NCBI GenBank assembly: GCA_037074615.1
Contig: CM073562.1
Span: forward strand, 15,113,001-15,177,000
Source: Leucaena leucocephala
Taxonomy: Eukaryota > Streptophyta > Magnoliopsida > Fabales > Fabaceae
DNA length: 64,000 nt
Reading direction: 5' to 3'
Shown: piece by piece, positions 22,281-33,124 of the stretch
Position numbering within the stretch: the stretch's first letter is position 1
How the letters are laid out: every line of letters begins with the position of its first letter
The notes under the pieces: generated by a model
What the model was told of the DNA's origin: nothing
Databases searched by the model: none
What the model saw: only the letters and a program-made list of their open reading frames with translations
Made by a program: the position numbers and the translations under genes

Positions 22281-24089
22281 TCAACGAGCTGTAATGGGAC
22301 TTTTCATTTGAGGAACTTCTTCACCTAACCCACCACGAGAAGTCCATCGTTCTAATGTGACGTTAGGACATGATTGACTCAGAAACGAGAGGCTAAGAAC
22401 AACTTCTGCCATGGTTGGTCTTGACAAAGGCTGATCTGCGGTGCAACTCACTGCCAAGGAGGCCAAGCTTAGAGCATCATCAATGGCATAAAAGCTTCCT
22501 AGCCTAGGATCCATCCATTTTCTGAGTCTCTCCTCTTTCTTCTTCTCATCCTCTGCATCAAAGATTCCTCAGATATCCTTCGACAGCATCCCTACCTCGC
22601 CTTTTTCATTCGTCGTCATGCTTTTATTCCCTGTGAGCAAATCCAGCAAAACAATCCCGAAAGCAAAAACATCTGTTTTCAGCATCATTGGATTCATAGA
22701 AGTTCTTGCCATCGAAAAGTTCGCTATCTTCGCCTTGAAACTCGAGTCAAGAATTATGTTACTTGTTCTGATGTCCCTGTGGACTATTCTTGGTTGAGTG
22801 TGCTCATGCAGGTATTGCAAACCCATAGCCACGTCTAGGGCAATGCAGATCCTTTGGCTCCATGTGAGAAATGAGACAACCAGAACCTGCTTCTGAAGCA
22901 GACATGGAGTACATCCAATTATCAAGAGATCCATTTTCAGCATATTCATAAGCCAAGAAGCAATTTCCAGAACTGTTGTCTGATGAGACGCCCATTAATT
23001 TCACCAGATTCGCATGATTTACCTTCTGCAGAATCTTTAGCTCCTCCATGACATCTTCCTTCACTTTTTTTACTGCTAAGACCTGCCCGTCAATTTTGGC
23101 CTTATATACTGATCCCCCAATCATGCACTGTTGATTAAAATTCATGGTAGCTTCCATAATTACACTAAACTCATACATGGTTGGCTTACTTACATAACCT
23201 GAGACCCCAGAAAGTAGCTTATCTGCTATCTCCATAAATGAAGAACTCTTTTTCAAACTAATCTTTTTCTTTCTCAGACAATAAACATAGACCAGCAACA
23301 TTATAAGAACAGTCAGAAGAGTGTATCCCAATATAGTACCTACGATAACTAAAAGACGATTATTGTTTCCTTCTCTCTTTGGTGATGATGAATAAGCTAG
23401 AGAAACATCTGGAAGCTGCGACACCGGGGTCAAAACTGGAAGGTTGGCTGTAGAGGTGGAGTTCTGGTATTTGTTTTCTGTCATTATGTCCATTTCAGAT
23501 GCATTAAACTTGGTACTAACGACAGTAACATTGTCACTAGGTTGCCAAACATACGTTATCAAAAACTTTATGCCTTTGGCCAAAGGCTTCTTGAAGGGCA
23601 CCTGCAGAACAAATTGAAGACTATTTTGGTGCCTCCCGTCAAAAGATTTGGATTCCGACCAGGGTTAAACTCTTCCACTACATGATAAGTCGTGAGATTC
23701 TCAAATGCAGTGTATGAAACAAGGTCGTAGCTATCACCTGACTTGATCTCGTAGGTTATATTGGCGAAAGAGCGGTTTCCATTGCAACCCCAAGTCCCAG
23801 GAACCAGTAAGAGCTGGCCTGGAACCAGCTTATTATCTTCATCTGATAAGTTACTAGCTCTTGCAATGGATAAAGGACTGATCCCAAATACATCAGATAT
23901 GTTCACTAGACTCAAATATTTTGGAGACTGGGCACAGTATGATACATACGTTTCACAGGAAGGTGGTGAATCAGCAAGGCATGAGAAGTCCGTTCCACTG
24001 TCGGTTCGCGATTGAGCTACAATAATGGAGGTGGAAAAGAAAATGAGTGCAAGAAATATGGGATGAGAAGGAAGGAAGAAGATGGCCAT
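22281..24089 (-). pseudogene. LysM receptor-like kinase, LYK4/LYK5 type, disrupted
   Basis: Read from ATG 24089 to TGA 22283-22281 this locus covers a whole intronless LYK4/5-like gene (about 600 codons). It encodes a signal peptide; an ectodomain with SCETYVSYCAQSP and LysM units (VNISDVFGISPLSI, PGQLLLVPGTWGCNG, YEIKSGDSYDLVSYTAFENL); a membrane segment (LLVIVGTILGYTLLTVLIMLLVYVY in two parts); and a kinase-like domain with an AVKKV lysine, HRDIRTSN, and ANFSMAR where active kinases have DFG. Loss of DFG is usual in this pseudokinase branch, which in Arabidopsis binds chitin with CERK1. Three lesions break it: a one-base deletion near 23593 (in CRCPS/KKPLAKG), an extra base (or two missing) near 22878 (between GSGCL and SFLTW), and a TGA at 22571-22569 where relatives have tryptophan (KEIW). 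Likely pseudogene; only the ectodomain could be made. Confidence 0.85.
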
Positions 24090-24924
24090 TGTTAAGAGGT
24101 TCGGAATGTAAATGGAGGCTTCAGCAGAAAATAATGTCAAACGTAGCGGGACTAATGAGAGCTTAGCAGAGGGAATATGAAGAGAAAAGAAGGGAGTTTT
24201 TGTTGGGATAGACAATTGGCATTGTTTACATGAAGCTTCCGTGGCTAATAAAGTAGAATTTTGTTTAAATATATCACAAAATATCAGAATCAAAAGGTGA
24301 CTTTGTCTTTCGCTTTACCTTGAATGATATACTTCTTTCACATTCCCAAACTGTTGCAATAATAACATTAAGATTGTATGCAATTTCAAGGAAGAATAGA
24401 TAGATATGCCAAAAACCAAAAAAGCACAGTAGTCCATTTTTTAACCTTTCCAACGAGAATCTTAATTTGCAACAAAGAAGTCTGATGCCTACCTAATCTG
24501 AATCATGCTTTTGTTAGGACGGCAAGTTGGCATTCACGCAAATTCTATATACAAAGTCAGCAAGCCCACGCCTAAAGAACAAACAAATTGACGTCTCCTC
24601 ATAATTTTTAAAGGACAAAAGGATTCTTGATGTGTTGTGCTGTAGCATAACAGTAGGACATCTTTAAAATTAGAATTGGCTAGACTATAATTTTTTATAT
24701 TAGGGGCATCAACTAGTCACTGTCACATCTATAGCTAAGCATATGGGAAGATCCAATTGCATCTGACTTAATATCATAAATAAACCTCAATAAATATTCA
24801 TCAAAATTAAAGTTGATATATTGAAGATGATTGCTCTAGAAATACAATAAAAGTCGGCACGTTTCCCAATAACATGACAAAAGGAAAGGATGACAGCAAA
24901 ATCATGTCCTCCTAAATGTAAAGA
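24090..24924. other. Upstream flank of the LYK pseudogene
   Basis: Open sequence upstream of ATG 24089 (to 24293 in frame) looks like leader, not coding. No other gene. Confidence 0.4.
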
Positions 24925-25010
24925 CGGATGCCCACTCTGAAAGCAAATGTCCACGTATAGACAAGAGACTTCAATTTTGATATTCTGCTAATTTCATTGT
25001 TTCCCTAAAA
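24925..25010 (+). repeat. Local direct repeat, unit A
   Basis: About 85 bp sharing most positions with 25435-25511: both contain the 'ctctgaa.gcaaatgtccac' word, then 'ttcaattttg', 'attctgc.aatttcatt' and 'cctaaaa'. Non-coding as far as I can tell. Confidence 0.7.
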
Positions 25011-25434
25011 TGCTGCATTTTCATGTATGTCAAGCACTTCAATACCTCTGTTGTTACTGTAGTGAGAAAGAAACCATGCACATCCATGGCCATGGCAAAG
25101 CCACAGCTCTCACATCTGTATAGAACTGGATTAATATCTTTGTTAATTTAATCTGCCTACGTCCATTTCATGCAGATTTTGTGGATTAGCAATGCCGCAG
25201 AATAAAAATTCTGCTTCTTTCCTTTCTTAAATAGTAGTCCCATGCTATTTGTATCTATCTACATTTAATAGGATTTTGGTAATCAAAATGAGTTTATCAT
25301 CTAAGACACGCTTAGTCTGTTCAGCTAAGGAAAGGCATTATGGTTGTTTTACCTAACTATTAAAGCAAGGATCTTACAACTTTTCTCTCGCATGAACCAA
25401 TTTCCTTTCCAGAGCAATCTGACAGGTGGATGCC

Positions 25435-25511
25435 GACTCTGAATGCAAATGTCCACATATTGACCAGAAATTCTTCAATTTTGGGATTCTGCAAATTTCA
25501 TTTTCCTAAAA
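25435..25511 (+). repeat. Local direct repeat, unit B
   Basis: Partner of 24925-25010, about 510 bp away in the same orientation. Confidence 0.7.
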
Positions 25512-25614
25512 CCTGACTAAGTAAACTTGATAGTGCCTATATATCAAGGGTTCATTTAGGTAACAACCAGATCCGTCAAAAAAAAATGTGCACACAATTA
25601 TCGCTACTCCTATG

Positions 25615-25735
25615 ACTGATGCAACAGACATGCCATATATGACTATGCAATGCAAGTGGAAGGACCTCATTCATTTCCTTTCAACTCTCTTCCACAGTGT
25701 CCCTTCCTCCCAAGTTTGCAAAGTTGGGCATAGCT
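25615..25735 (-). repeat. Diverged duplicate of the PPR gene's 3' coding end
   Basis: The stretch around 25641-25700 ('gcaatgcaagtggaaggacc', then 'ttcc...ctctcttccac') repeats 25889-25945, which codes for residues near VEESCEEISEVLPLALRGHEW of the PPR protein. Similarity reaches left to about 25625 and fades right after about 25715. It lies in the 3' flank, 70-190 bp past the PPR stop codon. Confidence 0.7.
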
Positions 25736-25807
25736 TTCACCTTTGAAAAGATATCTACCACTGTGGCTAAAGCACTACAAATTCATCCCTTGTACATATC
25801 TATAACT

Positions 25808-27766
25808 CTATTCACCAGACAACAGAAAACTTTCTGAATAAATATTATAAACTCTTGTGAGATCTGCAGAGCTGACGGTCCATTCATGACCCCGCAATGC
25901 AAGTGGAAGGACCTCACTTATTTCCTCACAGCTCTCTTCCACTGCAGCCGCTTCCCTCCTTCTCCCTTCTTTCCAAAGGCTCTTCACAAGCAATTCTTTA
26001 GTGTCAGAATCAGGCATCAAGCCTGAACTCTTCATGTCTTCAAATATCCTCCATGCCAGTGCTGCTCTTTCTGATTTGCAATAACCTTGGATTAGTACCT
26101 TATACAGATAAGCATCTGGCTCTAAGCCGCTCTGCCTAACCATTGTAAAGAGCTTCTGAACTGTTTTTATGTCTCCAAGGTTTGCAAAATGTTGCATTAG
26201 ACCAGAAAATGTCTGAATATCTGGGAAAATTCCATTCAAAATCATCTCGTCAAGTGTTTCCAGGGCATCAGTGTTCCTTCCACACTTGGTTAGTGCTCTT
26301 AGAAGAGAGGAATAGAGAAGCATCAAATGAAAATTTGATATGGGCCAACAAAGTGCTCGGTCAACATTGAAAATCTTCATAGCAGCATCAGCATTCTTTG
26401 AAATTCCATAGAAGTCAATTATCAGCCTTATGGTGCTGAATGGCAGTCTCATTCCCTCTATTCTGATCTTGGATATGAGCCTATCAACCAATTCTGTATA
26501 TCCATGACGTGCAAGAAGAGTCATGATTCTTTGTACTGTGTATATATCATGAGTAAATCCAGGTTGATAAGCAACCCAACAGAAGAAATTCCAAGCAGTT
26601 TCAGGGGATTTGAAGTTCCTAAGTATCTTGCAGACCAGCCTTCTTGTCCACACAAAGTTTGCACCCTCTAGGGCTGATACCTCACTGGGACCCCAATTCT
26701 GCAAGGCAATCGCCAAAGCCTGTGGGTCCAGCCAAGGTTTTAATTGTTTTCCATCCTCAAATTGACAAGCATGACTTGAATTCTCGTTTTCATCCTCGTC
26801 ATCATCACTACTGTCCACAGAATATCCTATATTCTTGATTCTTTCATCTGATAAACTTTCTTTGAAGAACTCATCATCCTCAAGAAATCCTTCCTCCACA
26901 ATCTGCTGCAGTGACAAACATATGGCTCGACTAGGCAATATTCCATCATCTTGCATTTCATTGAGTAAGGTTTTGACCTCCTCAAACCGTTTAAGGTTAA
27001 TAAAGCTCTCAATCAGAACTGAGTACTGTTTCAAAGTACGCTTGATCCGCATTGAAGGTAGTACTCTGAAAACCTCGATGGCTGCCAATGATTTTCCAGA
27101 ATTCACAAGGTGCTCGATCATAACTGTATAAGTTCTGCAATTCGGATTTGCCCCTTCATCAAGCATTCTGTAGAAGATCTTTAATGCCTCAGAGGCCATA
27201 CCCTTTTTCGCATACAGAGCCATAACAATGTTATATGATTCGGTGCAGGCACGCTTATTGGCAGTACATCTATACTTATCCCAAAACTCAAGAACTGATT
27301 CAAGATCCCCAGCTGCAGCATACCACTGCATGAGGTTCATAAAACTGACATGTACATTACCAAATCTCCCAGCAGTAATAGCGTCAATGAGAGACTTGAG
27401 TTCTTTAGTTCGGTGTGACTTGGCAAGCACAGTGGCCAGGGCATGGAGGGTATTCTTGGTATGTGAAAAGCCTTGAAATTTTTCAAGCTCTTCCACAAGA
27501 GAGAGGGCAGAATTTGCAGATGGGGCAGAACGAAGAGCCTGAGTGACTACAAAAGAATCTAGGAGACGATCGTTTAGAAGACAAGGGAGTGAGTTGGAAG
27601 AATCGGACCTAAGAACGAGTCGAATAGAGTCTATTAATCTGGCACGGTATAGGTAGTGGGAAACTTTGCTGGGAAAAGGGTCACGAGCATAGGACCGAGC
27701 TTGTTGGTTTAGTATGAAAATTACGTTAAAGTTAGAGAAGAATGGCCTAATATGCATCCTCATCAT
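25808..27766 (-). CDS. Pentatricopeptide repeat (PPR) protein, P class, probably organellar
   Basis: Intronless ORF of about 652 aa from ATG 27766; the codon before it is not ATG. The N terminus (FFSNFNVIF..QQARSYARDPF) is hydrophobic/basic and looks like a mitochondrial targeting peptide. PPR units are visible, for example TESYNIVMALYAKKGMASEA, CRTYTVMIEHLVNSGKSLAA, KQYSVLIESFINLKRFEEV, then DIQTFSGLMQHFANLGDIKT and DAYLYKVLIQGYCKSERAAL. A gap of about 100 residues between the two PPR blocks holds an acidic stretch (DSSDDDEDENE, about 319-330) and TRRLVCKILRNFKSPETAWNFFCWV, typical of some P-class proteins. No E, DYW or SMR domain, so a role in organellar RNA stability, splicing or translation is more likely than C-to-U editing. 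It resembles Arabidopsis At5g66631 as I remember it, unchecked. The gene is intact beside the broken LYK. Confidence 0.88.
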   Translation of the reverse strand: MMRMHIRPFFSNFNVIFILNQQARSYARDPFPSKVSHYLYRARLIDSIRLVLRSDSSNSLPCLLNDRLLDSFVVTQALRSAPSANSALSLVEELEKFQGFSHTKNTLHALATVLAKSHRTKELKSLIDAITAGRFGNVHVSFMNLMQWYAAAGDLESVLEFWDKYRCTANKRACTESYNIVMALYAKKGMASEALKIFYRMLDEGANPNCRTYTVMIEHLVNSGKSLAAIEVFRVLPSMRIKRTLKQYSVLIESFINLKRFEEVKTLLNEMQDDGILPSRAICLSLQQIVEEGFLEDDEFFKESLSDERIKNIGYSVDSSDDDEDENENSSHACQFEDGKQLKPWLDPQALAIALQNWGPSEVSALEGANFVWTRRLVCKILRNFKSPETAWNFFCWVAYQPGFTHDIYTVQRIMTLLARHGYTELVDRLISKIRIEGMRLPFSTIRLIIDFYGISKNADAAMKIFNVDRALCWPISNFHLMLLYSSLLRALTKCGRNTDALETLDEMILNGIFPDIQTFSGLMQHFANLGDIKTVQKLFTMVRQSGLEPDAYLYKVLIQGYCKSERAALAWRIFEDMKSSGLMPDSDTKELLVKSLWKEGRRREAAAVEESCEEISEVLPLALRGHEWTVSSADLTRVYNIYSESFLLSGE

Positions 27767-28589
27767 CAATGGAGCTTACTATCACCAGCCGTCTCGCTCG
27801 ACATTTGTTATGCGCAAAGAATCAAACACCTAGTGCGCATGACATGGGACAGGAAGAGCGAACTGGCGAGAAAGCAAAATCTTCCTCAACCTGCATAATG
27901 ATTCAGGAAATAAACGGTACCAAAGGTTTGTAACTGACAAAGAACACGTACTAAACAACACTAACGACACAAGAAGACGGAGAAAATCTCAACAACTCTC
28001 GCTCACGGTTCTGCTTATACACGTGCATAGGAAAATTAGGGCGAAGGATCAGAGGCGATGATATATATTTGAGAAAATTTTGAAATTTGTAATTATTTAA
28101 TATCAAAATATAAACTTGAAAAATACTAAATTGCCCCTACTTAAAATGCTCTCTACGGCTACTAAATATTATTTTCTCTGAATTATGGCGTATTTTTAGT
28201 TAATTTTAATATCATTACTTTCATTAAACTTCGATAAACTGAAACCTGCTGATAAGATAATTTTAAATTCAATTTTTTAAAAAATTTAGATTAAAAGATC
28301 TTGACTTGAATTTTTTTTTGGTTGCATTTGAACTTGCAATGCGAGCATTTTCTCTTAATAAAATGAATAATATTAGAATTAAAAGGCAGAAAAAAATACT
28401 TTATAAAATTAACAGATTAAATTAAAATTTGTGAAAAGTCAAAGATTCAAGAGTACATTTTGTAGGTGTATTATATATGCTTTACTAATTTTATATTTTA
28501 AAATATGTAAATTCTTTTAGGTAAGCTTACCGCAATATTAGCTATAAGACTATTTTCATGTAAAATATTTAAATTATTATTTTTTTGTA
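27767..28589. other. Upstream region of the PPR gene, then AT-rich DNA
   Basis: 27770-28060 is balanced in composition and probably promoter/leader of the PPR gene. The rest is AT-rich without recognised features. Confidence 0.4.
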
Positions 28590-28765
28590 TAAAAATTTTT
28601 AGAAATAGGTTAGACTTCCTCACGATCTAATAGTAGAGCGAAGTCTCTTTTTCTCCTATATGATACTAATGTCAGATAAAGTGAGCCGTTAATTATCTTT
28701 AGACATAAATTTAGATACTAAAGAATTAGAATGTCTTACTAAATATTGTAATTATAATTACAATA
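28590..28765 (+). repeat. Dispersed short repeat family R2, copy 3
   Basis: Contains 'gatactaatgtcagataaag', 'tgagccgtt', 'ctttagacataaattta' and 'ctaaagaattagaatgtct'. Faces copy 4 at 29145-29335. Confidence 0.6.
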
Positions 28766-29144
28766 AAATAATATTTTTTAAAAATAAATATACTCTAAAT
28801 GATTGATAATAAAGTGGTAAAATATTTAAATTAGAAACGGAGGAGTTTCCCTCACTAATTATATGGGCCGAACTGAAAAGTGTTAAATATGAAGTAACCT
28901 GATGGGCCTTTTTGAAAATTCCACATTGAAATAAAAATCTATTTAGGCTTGTATCAAAAAATAATTGGGCCTTTCATTTAATTAGTTAGCCCAATCCATC
29001 AGAGCTCGTTTGGAGGCCAATAATTGTCCCACATTTCTTCGAGTCATTTCAATCGTTCAGTACTTTTTTTTTTCCCATGGTCCATAAATTCAGCTAATAA
29101 AAGAGTAAAATATATGACTATTTAAAATATATTTAATCTTTATA
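28766..29144. other. AT-rich spacer between two inverted R2 copies
   Basis: No gene. This 380-bp spacer would be the loop if the two R2 copies paired in one transcript. Confidence 0.4.
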
Positions 29145-29335
29145 GAGTATTATTTTATTATAGTTCTAGTTACAGCACTTGGAGAGGTGTCCTAACTTTT
29201 AGATGCATAAATTTACGCCTGAAAGTAATTGACAACTCACCCTGTCTAACATTAGTATCACTTAGGAGAAAGAGAAACTTCATTTTACCCTTGAATTATT
29301 AGTGAACCAAACCCCTCTCTAAAAATTTTGTTATC
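29145..29335 (-). repeat. Dispersed short repeat family R2, copy 4
   Basis: On the minus strand it reads 'gatactaatgttagacaggg', 'tgagttgtcaattactttca', 'gcgtaaattta' and 'ctaaaagttaggacacctct', matching copies 1-3. It has the cleanest family sequence of the four. Confidence 0.6.
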
Positions 29336-29395
29336 TAAAAAAAAAACTTGGTCATTACTTTTTTGATTTAAAAATATTAAAAAGAAATTAACCAT

Positions 29396-29930
29396 GGGTG
29401 TATTTGGAAATCCATAAAACCTAAGTTTTAAACCTAAATTTTGGTAAAATCTAAATTTTAAGAAATTTTAAAACAAATAGCTATATTTGTTCAAATGGAC
29501 TTTTAGACTAAATTATGATTTAAAATTAAGGTTTCAGATAAGTTGGTCAAAATAACTTATGAAACAGTAAAAGAGCTTATAAACTAACAAATTACTATAT
29601 TACTATTACTTTTTCTTATACTATCTCTCATACTTTTTCTTATACCCTATATTCTCTCTCCTACTTTTTCTTACACTCCCTCTCTTTTCTTTTTTTACAC
29701 CATCTCTATTCTCTCCTTTTATATCTTATCTCTCATCATTTAATATTTATATCCTTTTTTGTAATTTACTAATAATAAAAATATTTCTGAAAATAACTAT
29801 CCAAACATTCATTTATTCAAAATTACTTTTTTTTTTATAAACTCTTCTCCAAAAACCCTTTTCTATAAATTATTGACAAACTCTTTTTTTTATATAAGTT
29901 TATTTCTAAAATCTTATATAAACACACACC
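29396..29930 (+). mobile_element. MITE-like element family M1, copy 5
   Basis: Begins gggtgtatttgg and ends tataaacacacacc, imperfect inverted ends. Carries all family phrases ('ggtttcagataagttggtc', 'gaaacagtaaaagagcttat'), a CT-rich core (29610-29735), 'gtaatttactaataataaaa' and 'ccaaacattcatttatt'. One of the best-preserved copies. Confidence 0.75.
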
Positions 29931-30085
29931 ATATCTTAGTTGCCTAAAGCTTATGCTAATAATTCCGTACATTTATAAGAAAGCATATTTTTATACTTTC
30001 CAGGTATGCATATGCCCGTTCCAAAGTTGTCTTCTAGGTTTATACCTTTATTGTATTCCCTCTAAACTATTTAAGAGATAAAGGT

Positions 30086-30130
<45 letters not shown>

Positions 30131-33124
30131 ACAATTATATGAAGTTGGATACTAAGTAGGTAATCCTCCTATCTTTAATACAAAATTTAACTAATTTAAT
30201 TATATTAATAAAATTATTTAAATTAATTAATATAATATATTTTTTTTAAAACATCTTAACAATCTTTCTTAATTCCCTCACTTCATCTTTTAATTGATTG
30301 TTATTGAGAAAGTATAAATAAAAATAATTTAAAAATAAATAAATAACTATATAAAATATATTTTATATTTAAAACTAATATCAACTCTACAATTAAGTCA
30401 TATATTAAGGATTGGAAAAATATTAAAAGTCGAACTGAAGTTAAACTTTTTAAGGTAGTAGTTCGATAATCAGTAGTCTAACTATGATTAAATAGGGATC
30501 AACTTAATCATAATTAAAATAATTTAATTATTGATCGGCATGTAAATAAAATATTAATGTATAAATCATACATAATCTAACAAAATAGAATTACCAAATC
30601 ACAAATTGATAGGCTGTTATTTTTCTTTACTCTTGACGATGTTGCTTCAAACTCAATAGGGGAGAGAAAAAAATATAAAATATAATTTAATTAATTTATC
30701 TAAAATTCTTTATCAGACTAGTTATAAAATAATTCATCCGTTCATTGATCTAAATAGTTAAGTTGGGTTAAATTTTAATATCATGCTATTAAATCAAACA
30801 TAAGTATTATAGAGTAAAAGGAGTGTAGTTCTCTCAATTTATTTTTTTAAAATTTCAAAAATTTCAAACGATATATTCAAAAAACATTGAGTCTCTTTAC
30901 ACTAGCCAATTATTATTTGATTAAATCAGATATTTAATTTGACAATTTCAACGGAAGAAGTGGGAGAGAATAAAAACTAGTGGATTTAATACCTTGTTAT
31001 TAAATAATACTAAAAGTCAATATATAGGTTTGGTCAATGATCCATTTCGGAGAAAAGACTAAAAGGAATACGCAAATTTGAAAGCAAAGCATATCTTTTC
31101 GTTGTGATATTAAGGTTTTGTTGTTAGTCAATAACTATGGATAGTTTAATTAAACATGTCACCTCAACTTATATGCTTTGCCTTCATTATTTGGTTTACA
31201 TTTGAAATTTGAAAACTTCAATATGTGATGGAGAAGAAGGCTTCATCAAACCATAATACAAAAACATACCTTAATGACGTGGCCATGATAGAGACCACCT
31301 TGAGGGGTAAACTTGTAATTTTAGCTGAGTAATCAACAAGTTAACCACAACCACTAATCACTTTCAATAATGCAATGCAAGTTTTCCCACTTGCACCAAA
31401 TAAATAATCTCACTTCTTTTCACATATTACTTCTATTTAACTTTAAAGTCATAGAGATCTTTTATTGCTTATCCTCTAATAAATGAATATATTTACTTCA
31501 ATAACTTTGATTTATTTAGCACATTAATTAAGGGCAAGTTTGATGGTATAGTTAATATGTTTAATTATAATTTTTAATCCGTGTGTTTAAACCTTAAAAA
31601 ACTCATAGTTTGAAAAAAAAAAGAGTTTTTTTTTTCACTTATAATTGTTTATAAGTTATTTTTAAGTAATCTATTCAGATCAAGAAATCTTATTAAACTT
31701 AATTCATGCTCTTAAAATTTTATTTTTTTAAAAAAATATTCTTAAATGAAATGAATTATTATAGATCAATCTTATTCATCTTTCTCAATCCATGTCTTTA
31801 CCATAATTATTCAGTAGTATACACACATTAGGAAAAAAAATCAATTGCTTTATAGATTTTGCAAAATAACTTATAAATAAAAATACAGAGATTTGTTATA
31901 AAAAATATTTAAAAAAGAAGAAGATAACTTATAAATAAAAACATAATTTTACAACCTCAAAGGTTGAGCTTGTAATTTTGGCTAAGTAATGAACAAGCTA
32001 AGCACAAACCACTAATCACTTTCAAGTTTCAATAATGCAATGCAAATTTTTCCTTATGTACATCTTTTTTCACATATTGCCTTTATATAACTTTGAAGGC
32101 ATGCAGATGGAGATCCTCTTGTTGCTTCTCCCCAACTAAATGAGCATTCTTCTCTTTTAAATTTTAGGAATTAGACTTTAATTAATCTGATTTATGAAAG
32201 TATGGTTCCTCTGTCCTTTTTTGTTTTGTCCTAAATATAGTATCAATTTGGGCATGTTGCTCTTGCAGCTTGAACCTCGTTTTTATTTTTTTTTGCTTCA
32301 GCCTCTATCCTTTCATTTAAAAAATATTTTTCTCCATAAGAGCATTTATTTAAAAAAAAAAAGATGAAAATCATCTATGTTCTAAATCTTTAAAGATATA
32401 ATACCCTTGACTAGATAAAAAAAAAGTTCTTGTGTCAACAATTAAATCACAAATAAATCATTATTTGATTTGTGCCGGATTATATATGAAATATTTCTGG
32501 AATATTTTGCAGATTTTTTTTTTACTGTGAGTGATGTCTATTCATATATATTGTTCATTTAACGATTAGATATTTAGATCTAAATTTCTAAAACATATAT
32601 ACTTGATATTTTTTTTCACAAAAATAGACTTATTGAGCCACATTTCATCATCCTACTTGTTCTCTTAACCTGTCCGAATACGCAGTTTATAGCCTAAAAA
32701 AATCTCAAACATTCACTTAATTATATTTTATTTTTAATTTCTTTTGGGGGCGGCCACACTTTCCCCTGAGCCATACAAAAAAAATACTTCTTTAGATTAA
32801 ACTAAAAACTCAATCCATCTTGTAGTAAAATTTTATAATTATGTTTTTAAATTATCATATTATTGATGGCACGAATTAAACGAGTTTTTATTCATAATCA
32901 GTTCAAATGTCAATTTTTTTTATATATGGAAAAATAAAGGATAGGAAAATATAGTTTAAATTTAAATAATTAAAGAAAATATTTTAAAAAATTAATTTAT
33001 ATTTTTTATAAATAATTAACTTGATTAATTTATTTAATTTTTATAAATTAATTATTTTGTTTATGTATTAAAGAGCAAAGGAGTATATTTTAAAATGTCA
33101 GAGATAGTAAGGTTGCATGATTTA
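29931..33124. other. AT-rich repeat-poor desert
   Basis: About 3.2 kb without a supported gene. It includes a (TA)n microsatellite at 30089-30128. Two related phrases ('cactaatcactttcaa', 'aataatgcaatgcaa') occur at 31350-31384 and 32012-32046, in a direct repeat of roughly 75-90 bp about 660 bp apart. Confidence 0.5.
30089..30128. repeat. (TA)n microsatellite
   Basis: About 20 uninterrupted AT units, the longest in the window. Confidence 0.9.
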
